A stretch of 64,000 nt of DNA from Pectobacterium parmentieri (lineage in GTDB: Bacteria > Pseudomonadota > Gammaproteobacteria > Enterobacterales > Enterobacteriaceae): contig NZ_CP015749.1 in the NCBI RefSeq assembly GCF_001742145.1, forward strand, positions 3,472,001-3,536,000, written 5' to 3'. A program made the position numbers and the translations under genes. The notes under the pieces were generated by a model that saw only the letters and a program-made list of their open reading frames with translations, did not search any database and was not told the origin of the DNA. Below, piece by piece: positions 8,219 through 15,507 of the stretch (position 1 is the stretch's first letter; each line of letters opens with the position of its first letter).

Positions 8219-8955
8219 TCACAGGGCGAGTTTGTGGCACGCTATGGCTATGATGCGCTGGGCAGACGCCCCCCTAAGACGGTCACCTGGGGTGAAAACA
8301 GGAAGCAGGAAGAGACGCGTTTCCTGTGGGACGGTTTTCGGCTGCTGCACGCCAGATACGCTGACCGGACAGAAAGCTACGTTTATGACCAGACCGTCTG
8401 GTCGTCACCGTTAGCACGTATCACGCAGCAACCGGGCGCACGTGACGGTGATATCCGCTGGTTCAACACCGAACTGAACGGTGCGCCGCTGGAGATGACG
8501 GATGCGGAAGGCGCGGTGCGCTGGAGCGGAGACTACGGCAGCTTCGGCGCCGTCAACGGACAGGCGCAGGACCTGATAGGGCTGGCGGGGGGGATTAATC
8601 TTTATACTTATTCACCGAATACGTTGGGGTGGGAGGATCCACTGGATCTATCTAAGGAATGTGGTTTAACTAAAAGGGGGGTAAATATACTGAACCTGAC
8701 TTGCCTCCCAAAGTGGTTACGAAGCAAGGGGATGTTGAAATTGTTCATTATACAAGAAGTGGGGATCATGGCCCTGCACACCTTCATGTTAAAAGTGGTG
8801 GCCCCGAAACAAAAATCGGTCAAGCAGGGAAACTAATCAAAGGCTCGCCACCATTAACGTCTAAGCAGCAAGTAGTCGTGGATGCCAACCGTTCCATAAT
8901 CCGTAAAACTGTCGATAAAATACAACGATGGTTTAAATACCAAAATTTAGAGTGA
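8219..8955 (+). pseudogene. Rhs core remnant plus tip 4, frameshifted (HxPxHxH family)
   Basis: The upstream part reads GEFVARYGYDALGRR, EETRFLWDGFRLLHARYADRT, ARITQQPGARDGDIRWFNTE and AVNGQAQD. A deletion then joins this directly to [20 protein letters not shown]. The frame shifts within a run of six G at 8676-8681. After that, the frame KGGKYTEPDLPPKVV carries the toxin domain with SGDHGPAHLHVKSGGPETKIGQAGK and KIQRWFKYQNLE, ending at 8955. It is a relative of tips 2 and 3. The internal deletion and frameshift make it inactive as it stands. Confidence 0.75.
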
Positions 8956-9240
8956 ATGATTAAAGTGAATATGGAAGAAATATGGGTGTTTAATGGCGCT
9001 ATGGCACGTTTCCCTTCGGGAATATTCTTTTCTTTGGATAATGCTAAAGGCTGGATAAAAGAAAATCGACTAACAGGAGTATTAACAAAATATCCTGTTA
9101 ATAAAGGAGTTTATGATTGGGCTATTGAAAATAATTTTTTTTGTGCAATTGAAGATAAACATAAAACGCCATCATTTATAGGTGGTTTCACCTGCGCATC
9201 TATGGAACATCTTCATTTTGAAGATGGTGTAGAAGACTGA
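8956..9240 (+). CDS. Putative immunity protein for tip 4, DUF7710-like
   Basis: 94 residues, starting immediately after the tip 4 stop. The pattern EEIWVFNGAMARFPSGIFFS, AKGWIKENRLTGVLTKYPVN, GVYDWAIENNFF and a final HLHFEDG matches what I remember of the DUF7710 family (W[IV]F.G..ARF.SG.F..., LTGVLT.YP...GVYDWA). That identification rests on motif recall only. Members are small soluble proteins with no known role. The cassette position suggests toxin neutralisation. A second possible start is ATG 8971. Confidence 0.7.
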   Translation: MIKVNMEEIWVFNGAMARFPSGIFFSLDNAKGWIKENRLTGVLTKYPVNKGVYDWAIENNFFCAIEDKHKTPSFIGGFTCASMEHLHFEDGVED

Positions 9241-9261
9241 CATTATTTATTTCAATTTATG

Positions 9262-9299
9262 GCCGGAAGCGACTAAGCTGATCCTTCCGGCTATTTTTT
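9262..9299 (+). terminator. Rho-independent terminator after cassette 4
   Basis: Perfect 8-bp stem GCCGGAAG/CTTCCGGC with a 14-base loop and six T. Near-identical hairpins are present at 15129-15165 and, decayed, at about 13142-13176, each followed by a SymE remnant. Confidence 0.85.
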
Positions 9300-9323
9300 A
9301 TCTGCTGTTTATCGTGTGCGGCG

Positions 9324-9410
9324 TCAGAGATTAATCTCCGTCTCAATAATCAACCTGCCCCGCTCAACCGTCACTGTTATTGGCATTCCGGTCATAAAGC
9401 CCGGCTCTGA
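9324..9410 (-). pseudogene. 3' remnant of a SymE-like gene (copy 1)
   Basis: On the minus strand the sequence reads GFMTGMPITVTVERGRLIIETEINL and stop. This is the C-terminal half of the SymE family (GRWLEE.GF..G.PV.V.V..G.LVL), an AbrB-fold protein first known as an SOS-induced toxin in E. coli. Its 5' part is replaced at about 9430 by an Rhs core remnant. Related pieces lie at 13205-13499 and 15190-15245. Confidence 0.7.
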
Positions 9411-9444
9411 CGGGCGTTATCTACCCGGATGGGCGCCGCTGGAG

Positions 9445-10137
9445 ATGACGGATGCGGATGGCGCGGTGCGCTGGAGCGGAGACTACGGCAGCTTCGGCGC
9501 CGTCAACGGACAGACGCAGGACAGTGAAGGACTGCGCCACGGCAAATCCCAGTCGCTACGCTACGCCGGACAATACGCGGATGAGGAAACGGGTTTACAC
9601 TACAACCTGTTCCGCTACTACGACCCCACGGTAGGCCGCTTCACGACGCAGGGCCTGATTGGGCTGGCGGGCGGGCTGAATCTTTATCAGTATGCACCGA
9701 ATTCCCTGGGGTGGGTTGATCCGCTGGGTTTGACTCCAGGCGAAATCATTCGTTACATGGGAAAAGATGAGGCAATCTCTTCCGTTGCTGAACGTAATGG
9801 CCAAGGGGGGCTAGTTCCTAATAACCGTGGAGATAAGGCTGTTTGGGTCAACCATGACAGTAAACCTGGATTTAATCCAGGTAATGAGAAATATAGAACG
9901 GTAATGACCGTGGATAACAATGGTGTCGATATGCTTAATAAGCATCAAGATATTTCTACTGTAAATTATAAAGAAACGGGATTAAAAGATGGTGTGCTTT
10001 CTAAGCAGAATGAGCCCAAAGCCAGAGGTATTGGGCGAAATGTGATTGATAGATTTAATAATTCGATAAAATCCTTTAGGGTTGAGAAAAAGGGTAAGGA
10101 CAGAAAATGGAAATCGTGCGGAAAGAAAATCACATGA
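9445..10137 (+). CDS. Orphan Rhs C-terminal tip 5 (putative toxin)
   Basis: 230 residues from ATG 9445; the open frame continues upstream through SymE antisense sequence, so the start is uncertain. The core is continuous and in frame: [53 protein letters not shown]. The toxin domain begins TPGEIIRYMGKDEAISSVAE and has GLVPNNRGDKAVWVN and a basic, Cys-containing end (KWKSCGKKIT). The RYM..EEA..I...G.L...KAVWV pattern is faintly like ADP-ribosyltransferase-type tips. This is the longest intact core-tip fusion in the array. It overlaps its immunity gene by ATGA. Confidence 0.75.
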   Translation: MTDADGAVRWSGDYGSFGAVNGQTQDSEGLRHGKSQSLRYAGQYADEETGLHYNLFRYYDPTVGRFTTQGLIGLAGGLNLYQYAPNSLGWVDPLGLTPGEIIRYMGKDEAISSVAERNGQGGLVPNNRGDKAVWVNHDSKPGFNPGNEKYRTVMTVDNNGVDMLNKHQDISTVNYKETGLKDGVLSKQNEPKARGIGRNVIDRFNNSIKSFRVEKKGKDRKWKSCGKKIT

Positions 10138-11132
10138 ACATTATTGATGTTTTCTTTTATAAACTTGAAAACTTTATCAATCCAAGATGTTATAGAAAAG
10201 ACTTCCCCCCTTATTATTACAAAGAGGATGAAAGAGATCTTTATTTGATTTCTGTTAAAGGAGAAAATGGGAAGCTGTATTCGTTGACAAGATGGCATGA
10301 TATTTTCCCAAAAAGGAAAATAGATAAAATAACACATGAAATAGGTTTTAGTGAAAAAGATTGTTACGCTATAAAAATGATACTTTCCAGATTTGGGTAT
10401 TTATTTCAAATAGACAACAGACAACGAACAAACAAAGATATTCATGTTATCTTCTATGTTTTTCAGTTAATTTTTCTAAAGAAAAACAAAAAAAACGGAG
10501 AAGATATAAATTATTTTTTTAAATTTTTATGTTTTGAACTCGGCATTGATGACGAGGTATACGATAAGTTTTATGTTCATGACAATAGATTGCTTTTGAA
10601 ATCAGAAAAATTAGGTAATATTGATGTTTATAACCATATTATTGAATTTTATAGCAAAATAGGAAGCAACAAAAACAGAGAGGTCATTGAAAATATAAAA
10701 TCATTTCAGCTTTCCGTCATGGACTTATTGTTTTCAAAAAAAAATAAAATGAAAGAAATACCTATTAACGATATTAAAAAACATCTTGTTAATCCTGAGG
10801 CTTTTTTATTAAAATATAAAAAATCAAAAAAAATAATATTTGACTCACTAATAGATTGTTTTAATAAATACCAATCAAATGAAAATTTATTTATTTCAAA
10901 CTCCATATTAATGAACTACTCTTATTACATATTAAAAAACAATAACAAGAAAATAATGTCACTTAAAAAATACGTTGGCGACGACACTATTTTCTCTTTA
11001 ATATTATCATCTATAGCATTCAGGGGAATTATAGTTAATGAAGACACTTTCATTAATATGGGGCTTGCTGAACATTTGAACTTACCTGATAGGGAAGAAA
11101 CTACTCTATATAATCTTATATACTCTATATGA
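10134..11132 (+). CDS. Putative immunity protein for tip 5
   Basis: 332 residues from ATG 10134, which overlaps the toxin TGA (ATGA). An in-frame ATG at 10107 would add nine residues inside the toxin frame. It starts MNIIDVFFYKLENFINPRCY and continues as an extended, helical, Lys/Asn/Ile-rich protein with no signal peptide or clear transmembrane helix. It is the largest immunity candidate of the array. No family is recognised. Very AT-rich with long A runs, unlike the neighbouring core sequence. Confidence 0.7.
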   Translation: MNIIDVFFYKLENFINPRCYRKDFPPYYYKEDERDLYLISVKGENGKLYSLTRWHDIFPKRKIDKITHEIGFSEKDCYAIKMILSRFGYLFQIDNRQRTNKDIHVIFYVFQLIFLKKNKKNGEDINYFFKFLCFELGIDDEVYDKFYVHDNRLLLKSEKLGNIDVYNHIIEFYSKIGSNKNREVIENIKSFQLSVMDLLFSKKNKMKEIPINDIKKHLVNPEAFLLKYKKSKKIIFDSLIDCFNKYQSNENLFISNSILMNYSYYILKNNNKKIMSLKKYVGDDTIFSLILSSIAFRGIIVNEDTFINMGLAEHLNLPDREETTLYNLIYSI

Positions 11133-11172
11133 TATATTTAAAACATATAATTATATCACTATGAGTTAATGA

Positions 11173-11769
11173 CGCTTCGGTCCGGACGCAGAACTGCGCC
11201 ACGGCAAGCAGGTAGAATCCCAGTCGCTACGCTACGCCGGACAATACGCGGATGAGGAAACGGGGTTACATTACAACCTGTTCCGCTATTACGACCCACG
11301 GTAGGCCGCTTCACGACGCAGGACCCGATAGGGCTGGCGGGAGGGCTGAATCTTTATCAGTATGCGTCGAATCCGCTGGGGTGGGTGGATCCACTGGGGT
11401 TATCTCCTAAAGTATTACCGGATGAAAGCTATAGTTTGCCGAGGTGGTGCATGTCTTGCCGATGCGTTTAAGAATGGTAGTGGTGTTATTGTAGATGGCG
11501 GTGGTAAGTTGGATGGTGTTTCGGTTAATAGTGCAGCGGGTAAGACATTAGAACAACTAACAGAAGGCATACCTCATAACAAAGTAGGAGTTACAACAGT
11601 TGGGGATATTCGGGCTAAAGGAGGAGATGTTGCTTCGTCTCCTACGAGAAATAATCCCAATCATGCCACCTGCTCTGGCATTACAGCAGATCAGGCACAG
11701 GATTTAATGACGCCAACTCAAAAAAATCCGTCAGCGAAGCCAAAATTGAAAGGTGGGAGAAGTTGCTAA
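11173..11769 (+). pseudogene. Rhs core remnant plus tip 6, two frameshifts
   Basis: The core reads [20 protein letters not shown] and [12 protein letters not shown] then a stop, because one C is missing compared with the sister copies (GACCCACGG instead of GACCCCACGG). The anchor continues in another frame ([18 protein letters not shown]). A second shift near 11430 separates PDESYS from the toxin domain [18 protein letters not shown], which has GVSVNSAAGKTLEQLTEGIP, VGVTTVGDIRAKGGDV and NPNHATCSGITADQAQ. The toxin part is open from about 11434 to 11769. It ends GGRSC with a TAATG overlap to the next gene. Family not named. Confidence 0.7.
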
Positions 11770-12053
11770 TGCAGTATGATAAAATTTTGGATGAAGAATT
11801 AAATTTGATAAAAGAGCGTTGTGCTAAAACGACACCGGGGCCGTGGATTTCTTATGTTGAAGGGAGGGATCATACTAGTGGTTCTAATTTTATTATGACA
11901 GGAGAGGGAGATAATAGAGGTGAAGATCTTGAGCTTATTGGCGCTACGATAGAAGATCAAGATTTCATAGCTCATGCAAAACAGGATATACCTAGATTAC
12001 TTGATGAAATAGAAATATTAAAGAAGCTGATGCAGGTAGTTGGCGAAAAATAA
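11769..12053 (+). CDS. Putative immunity protein for tip 6
   Basis: 94 residues from ATG 11769, overlapping the toxin TAA. A TTG six bases upstream is possible. The sequence LIKERCAKTTPGPWISYVEG, a central variable stretch and DQDFIAHAKQDIPRLLDEIEILKK resemble small phage-type proteins of the Ea22-like kind (A..TPGPW ... D..FIA.A...IP.LL.ELE). That family has no settled function, but related proteins are seen behind polymorphic toxin tips. The role is inferred from position. Confidence 0.7.
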   Translation: MQYDKILDEELNLIKERCAKTTPGPWISYVEGRDHTSGSNFIMTGEGDNRGEDLELIGATIEDQDFIAHAKQDIPRLLDEIEILKKLMQVVGEK

Positions 12054-12277
12054 TAGTATGATTTATACACATCATATTAATAGGAAGATAATAATTGTGT
12101 AGATAAACGAATTTATCAAGTTCTGGTTGTGATATATGAACTACGATTCAGTAGTATTATTTATGTATGAACCAAACCATCAGTATGATCCGTGATCGAG
12201 TAAATTTCATCACCTTGACCTGATAGGGCTGGCGGGGGGGGATTAATCTTTATCAGTATGCGCCGAATCCGCTGGGG

Positions 12278-12640
12278 TTGAATGGACATTGCGCATTTGG
12301 AAACAAAAATAAGCCTCGCGCACCAAGGCCAGGAAAAGATATTGATATTGATGTTGACGCTAATGGAATGGTGAAATCTCAAGCTGACGAGCTATTACCG
12401 CAGGGAACCTCTACTACACTGGATCCTAATAAATCGCCATTAAGTGGGCATTACCATACAATTCCTGAAAGAAGTAAATTACCTGATGGTCTAGGCATTA
12501 AAGTTGATGGAAAGGATGTAATTCCTGATTCACCACATGCAGCAGGTCATGCTACTATTTACCCTACACGTGACATGTCAATGACCGAGTTTCAGAATTT
12601 ATTTGATTCAATACACTGGCAATATGGTGGAAAGATATGA
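12278..12640 (+). CDS. Orphan Rhs tip 7 (putative toxin fragment)
   Basis: The open frame from TTG 12278 codes 120 residues. Upstream, from 12217, lies a short anchor DLIGLAGG whose G-run has eight G instead of seven, throwing LNLYQY out of frame. After correction the frame runs [20 protein letters not shown]. The toxin domain carries DIDIDVDANGMVKSQADELL, SGHYHTIPERSKLPDGLGIK, DSPHAAGHATIYPT and ends FDSIHWQYGGKI. Its His- and Pro-rich motifs look enzymatic, but I cannot name the activity. The stop overlaps the immunity ATG by ATGA. Confidence 0.65.
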   Translation: MNGHCAFGNKNKPRAPRPGKDIDIDVDANGMVKSQADELLPQGTSTTLDPNKSPLSGHYHTIPERSKLPDGLGIKVDGKDVIPDSPHAAGHATIYPTRDMSMTEFQNLFDSIHWQYGGKI

Positions 12641-13134
12641 CGATTGGAAATGTTTATTCTGGAGAATGGAGTTCGGTAAAAGAGGCAGAAAATAACTTCT
12701 TATTTGCTAAACATTATTTTAGAAAATCTCATGATTTTTTTGAGAAAATCTTGCTAATTATTAACAATGTATCTGAGCAGGGGGCAGTGCTAAGATTTAT
12801 AAGAGATGAAGATTTTGATAATTCACATCTTGAAATACTAATACCAATAGTTATCGATATTGCTGTGGATGGTAATATTGATAATTTTCATTTTGCAAGA
12901 GATGTATTAATAAAAAACTCAAAGAATAATATTGTCAGGGATGGGTTAACATCTATTTTTGATGAACTGATTATCTCTCGAGATGAATATATGTATAGAA
13001 GAGTTGCAGAGTTATTGATTTTTTTAAGTTATAATGATTTAAGAGAGCGGTTAATGGATGAGTGTAAAAAAAGCAATAATGATGATATAAAAGAAATTTA
13101 TTCTGATTTTATTAAAAAATATAATATTTCTTAG
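12637..13134 (+). CDS. Putative immunity protein for tip 7
   Basis: 165 residues, starting within the toxin stop (ATGA). It is an all-helical, acidic, soluble protein: EAENNFLFAKHYFRKSHDFF, GAVLRFIRDEDFDNSHLEI and RVAELLIFLSYNDLRERLM. The repeating helix pairs suggest a HEAT-like or TPR-like scaffold, as found in several contact-toxin immunity proteins; this is inferred from pattern only. A weak, decayed copy of the GCCGGA..CCTTCC hairpin follows at about 13142. Confidence 0.7.
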   Translation: MTIGNVYSGEWSSVKEAENNFLFAKHYFRKSHDFFEKILLIINNVSEQGAVLRFIRDEDFDNSHLEILIPIVIDIAVDGNIDNFHFARDVLIKNSKNNIVRDGLTSIFDELIISRDEYMYRRVAELLIFLSYNDLRERLMDECKKSNNDDIKEIYSDFIKKYNIS

Positions 13135-13204
13135 TAAAAATAGCCGGAGGCGATCACAACGATCCTTCCTGCTTTATTTTATTAGCTGTTTATCGTGTGC
13201 GATG

Positions 13205-13499
13205 TCAGAGATTAATCTCGGTCTCAACCACTATCCTGCCCCGCTCAACCGTCACCGTGATCGGCATTCCGGTCATAAACCCCGACTCTTCCAGCCAGCG
13301 GCCTTTCAGGTTGATGGCGGACGGCGGGTTGGGTTTACCCTTTTACTCGTCTCATTTTGAGGCTCGCCCTGCGGGCTAGCTAAAGCGGTTCAAACCTGTT
13401 TATAAAAGGTTTGTTCGGGGCGTATCCCACGGTATAGTAACGTTCTGTTTTGGTTGTTTTATTAACGGTGACGCCTGACTTAGAATGTGCCTTAGCCAT
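13205..13499 (-). pseudogene. SymE-like gene split by a 71-bp insertion (copy 2)
   Basis: The minus-strand frame starts at ATG 13497-13499 behind GAGGGAG and reads MAKAHSKSGVTVNKTTKTER, YYTVGYAPNK. Foreign sequence with a TAG stop follows, then GKPNPPSAINLKGRWLEESG, FMTGMPITVTVERGR and ETEINL. Both halves are clear SymE-family sequence. The intervening 13339-13409 block begins CCTTTT and ends AAAAGG and has relatives elsewhere in the window. SymE-like genes often accompany rhs loci. The start and end are intact and only the insertion destroys it. Confidence 0.75.
13339..13409. repeat. 71-bp intergenic repeat element inside symE (copy A)
   Basis: The block bounded by CCTTTT and AAAAGG interrupts symE. 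On the minus strand it contains TTTGAAC and AGGGCGAGCCTCA followed by ATGAGACGAGTAA. The same layout occurs at 49979-50055 and 55576-55650, so this is a small dispersed element. Confidence 0.65.
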
Positions 13500-13605
13500 G
13501 ATTAACTCCCTCGTGGATAGGCGGTAGCATGAGTGATTTCTTACATTATGACGACTGGATGAAAGTCACTTACGGCTGAAATAGATAGTACGACTCATCA
13601 GACGG

Positions 13606-13947
13606 TTGGATTGTTGCACAAGACCCGATAGGGCCGACGGGGGATTAATTCTTTATCAGTATGCGCCGAATCCGTTGGGATTAGCTAAAGCTGGATGTGG
13701 TGGTACACCTAAAGACGCGCAGAAAAAAGTTAATAAAGGGCAGGGACCTAAAGATATCAAGCATATTGATGAGCCGGAGCAAAGTGTTCCCGGTAGTCAA
13801 TGGCATACCCACCAAACAAAACCGGAAAAAGGGAAGAACCCTGCATTAAATCAGGACGTTTCGATCCATGATGGTCCTCCATCTTTTTCCAAAAAAACGC
13901 TTAAATGGTTAAAAGATCATGGATGGAATGTGGATGATTGGTTATGA
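13606..13947 (+). CDS. Orphan Rhs tip 8 (putative toxin fragment)
   Basis: Open frame of 113 residues from a TTG. The first dozen residues read through out-of-frame core (CTRPDRADGG); the true anchor begins [16 protein letters not shown]. The toxin domain has CGGTPKDAQKKVNKGQGPKD, DEPEQSVPGSQWHTHQTKPE, ALNQDVSIHDGPPSFSKKTL and KWLKDHGWNVDDWL. His/Trp motifs of this kind recur in Rhs and CDI tips, but I cannot assign a mechanism. The anchor has only five G and lacks GWVDP, so it is a decayed cassette whose toxin part is still open. The stop overlaps the next gene by ATGA. Confidence 0.65.
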   Translation: MDCCTRPDRADGGLILYQYAPNPLGLAKAGCGGTPKDAQKKVNKGQGPKDIKHIDEPEQSVPGSQWHTHQTKPEKGKNPALNQDVSIHDGPPSFSKKTLKWLKDHGWNVDDWL

Positions 13948-14432
13948 AAAAAATTGACAAAGAAATACGGAAACTTATAAAAAAAGAGGGGTTAGATAAC
14001 CCGTCTATTTTTTTTGCTGATTACGATACCTTCGAAGAAATACCATTATTTTCGAGATGGAAGAGTATTTCTTTTTTGTCATTTCTTTCCTTTAATGAGA
14101 AAAATAAAGTATTAATAAAAAAATGTCTTGATCTGATTGCTGAAAATAGAACCATTATTAATAATGAAAATATAGGAGACTATTTTATTTGCCTTAGTTT
14201 GACCAATTGGGATGATTACGATGAAATAGGTTGCTTAACACCCAATATATTTATTTCCTTGAGAAAAAAATGGTTACTTTCTTTTTTAAATCTAAGAGAG
14301 ACGCAAACTATTGAAGAAAATATAACAAGAGAATATTTGTTTTCTATTGGGGTGTCTGATTGTAGTGTATTTATCTCCGATAATTTTAAAGAAAATAAAA
14401 GAGTGTATGTAGTAAGTAACCCAATTTGTTGA
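13944..14432 (+). CDS. Putative immunity protein for tip 8
   Basis: 162 residues from ATG 13944 inside the toxin stop (ATGA); an upstream GTG at 13938 would add two. Soluble, AT-rich protein with KKIDKEIRKLIKKEGLDNPS, SRWKSISFLSFLSFNEKNK and a C-terminal VSDCSVFISDNF. A VKK-like helix, two hydrophobic strands and an acidic middle suggest a compact fold, but no family is recognised. Role inferred from the cassette layout. Confidence 0.7.
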   Translation: MKKIDKEIRKLIKKEGLDNPSIFFADYDTFEEIPLFSRWKSISFLSFLSFNEKNKVLIKKCLDLIAENRTIINNENIGDYFICLSLTNWDDYDEIGCLTPNIFISLRKKWLLSFLNLRETQTIEENITREYLFSIGVSDCSVFISDNFKENKRVYVVSNPIC

Positions 14433-14551
14433 TGTTAAGGTCGGGAGAAAGATAGTTCCCCCTTCTTGTTTTCTATTTAGCCATCGTTGTCCAACCCACT
14501 AAACAACCAGAACCTCGCTTAGGGCTGTGTCCATATTACGTGGGTAGGATC

Positions 14552-14646
14552 AATCACTGAATAACCTGACGCCGGAATAATACCTGCTGATGACTGAAAA
14601 ACCGGATATCTCAAAAAGAGTGTGGAACTAAAACGGATCTGCTTAC
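14552..14646 (+). mobile_element. Remnant of the 3' end of an IS3-family element
   Basis: Reads as decayed orfB C-terminus (LNNLTPE, stop, LMTEKPDISKRVWN, stop) and then the outer end CTGCTTACA. It matches the intact element at 3080-3185 base by base with scattered changes. Only about 95 bp survive. Confidence 0.75.
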
Positions 14647-14737
14647 ATCCCGAAAGCAGTTTAGGCGATACCCCTCATATCAAATGATATAATAACGGAA
14701 GCGATGGCAATATCTTTTATGACATACCAAACTGATT

Positions 14738-15112
14738 ATGAAAAATAATTACTCTTTTAAGAGCCTTTTAGAAAAAGATCCCTATGATCTCATTGATAAA
14801 AATGAATTATTTTTTAAAATGAGAAATTTGACAATGGATGGAAATATTTATCACCTTGATGGTATTAAAGAAATAGAGAAGGATCTCAACGATGAATTTT
14901 ACTTCATTATACACAATATAGTTTCTTATAAAGGAAACACTCCATTCCTGAAGGGGCTTTTTTTTATAACTTCCAAGCAGTCATTAGTTAATTTTTTAGA
15001 AAAATCTATAGAAGTTGATGATTTAAGGAATTTATTGATATCGCCCAAATTTAAGGATGAGCCTCGTTATGTGATACAGATAAATGACGGCGCGTTTTAT
15101 TTATATAAATGA
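14738..15112 (+). CDS. Orphan immunity-like hypothetical protein
   Basis: 124 residues, AT-rich and soluble: SFKSLLEKDPYDLIDKNELF, IKEIEKDLNDEFYFIIHNIV and a C-terminal VIQINDGAFYLYK. No toxin tip precedes it. Instead an IS fragment lies 90 bp upstream and the shared GCCGGAAG terminator follows, exactly as after the immunity genes of cassettes 4 and 7. It therefore looks like the immunity half of a ninth cassette whose toxin was deleted. Family not recognised. Confidence 0.6.
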   Translation: MKNNYSFKSLLEKDPYDLIDKNELFFKMRNLTMDGNIYHLDGIKEIEKDLNDEFYFIIHNIVSYKGNTPFLKGLFFITSKQSLVNFLEKSIEVDDLRNLLISPKFKDEPRYVIQINDGAFYLYK

Positions 15113-15128
15113 ATTGGTTATTACTTAA

Positions 15129-15165
15129 GCCGGAAGCGATCGCACGATCCTTTCGGCTATTTTTT
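15129..15165 (+). terminator. Rho-independent terminator after the last immunity-like gene
   Basis: GCCGGAAG pairs with CTTTCGGC (one G-U pair) around a 13-base loop, followed by TATTTTTT. It is a sister of the hairpin at 9262-9299. Confidence 0.8.
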
Positions 15166-15189
15166 ATCTGCTGTTTATCGTGTGTGTCG

Positions 15190-15245
15190 TCAGAGATTAA
15201 TCTCCGTCTCAATCACCAACCTGCCGCGCTCAACGGTAATGGTTA
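15190..15245 (-). pseudogene. 3' remnant of a SymE-like gene (copy 3)
   Basis: The minus strand reads LTITVERGRLVIETEINL and stop, the same C-terminus as copies 1 and 2. The sequence diverges upstream of this. Confidence 0.65.
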
Positions 15246-15273
15246 GCGGAGGTGAGAGTCATTACGGGTATGT

Positions 15274-15420
15274 TTAGAATCCCAATACGTGGATCGACCG
15301 TGAAACTGTAAAAATGAGCAATAGGCGACTGACGTTTTTCTTCAGGTAATCTTCCGCCGCGTTGATGGCAAACCACGGCTGCAATGGCCGCACGCGAAAC
15401 GACGCAGAATCAGGATGCAT
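15274..15420 (-). other. Short ORF, probable gene fragment
   Basis: A 48-codon minus-strand frame starting MHPDSASFRVRPLQPWFAIN and AAEDYLKKNVSRLL. The first 30 residues look coding and the rest does not. It may be the 5' end of a gene truncated by the island boundary. The 395 bp from 15113 to 15507 otherwise hold the terminator and SymE piece listed separately. Confidence 0.25.
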
Positions 15421-15507
15421 TGGCCTTCTCCCCCGCAATGGTGGCACAGGGGATCAGGCAATTTTTACGCCAACTCGTTTTCCGTCAACGCCAGTGCGCA
15501 TTTGTTG

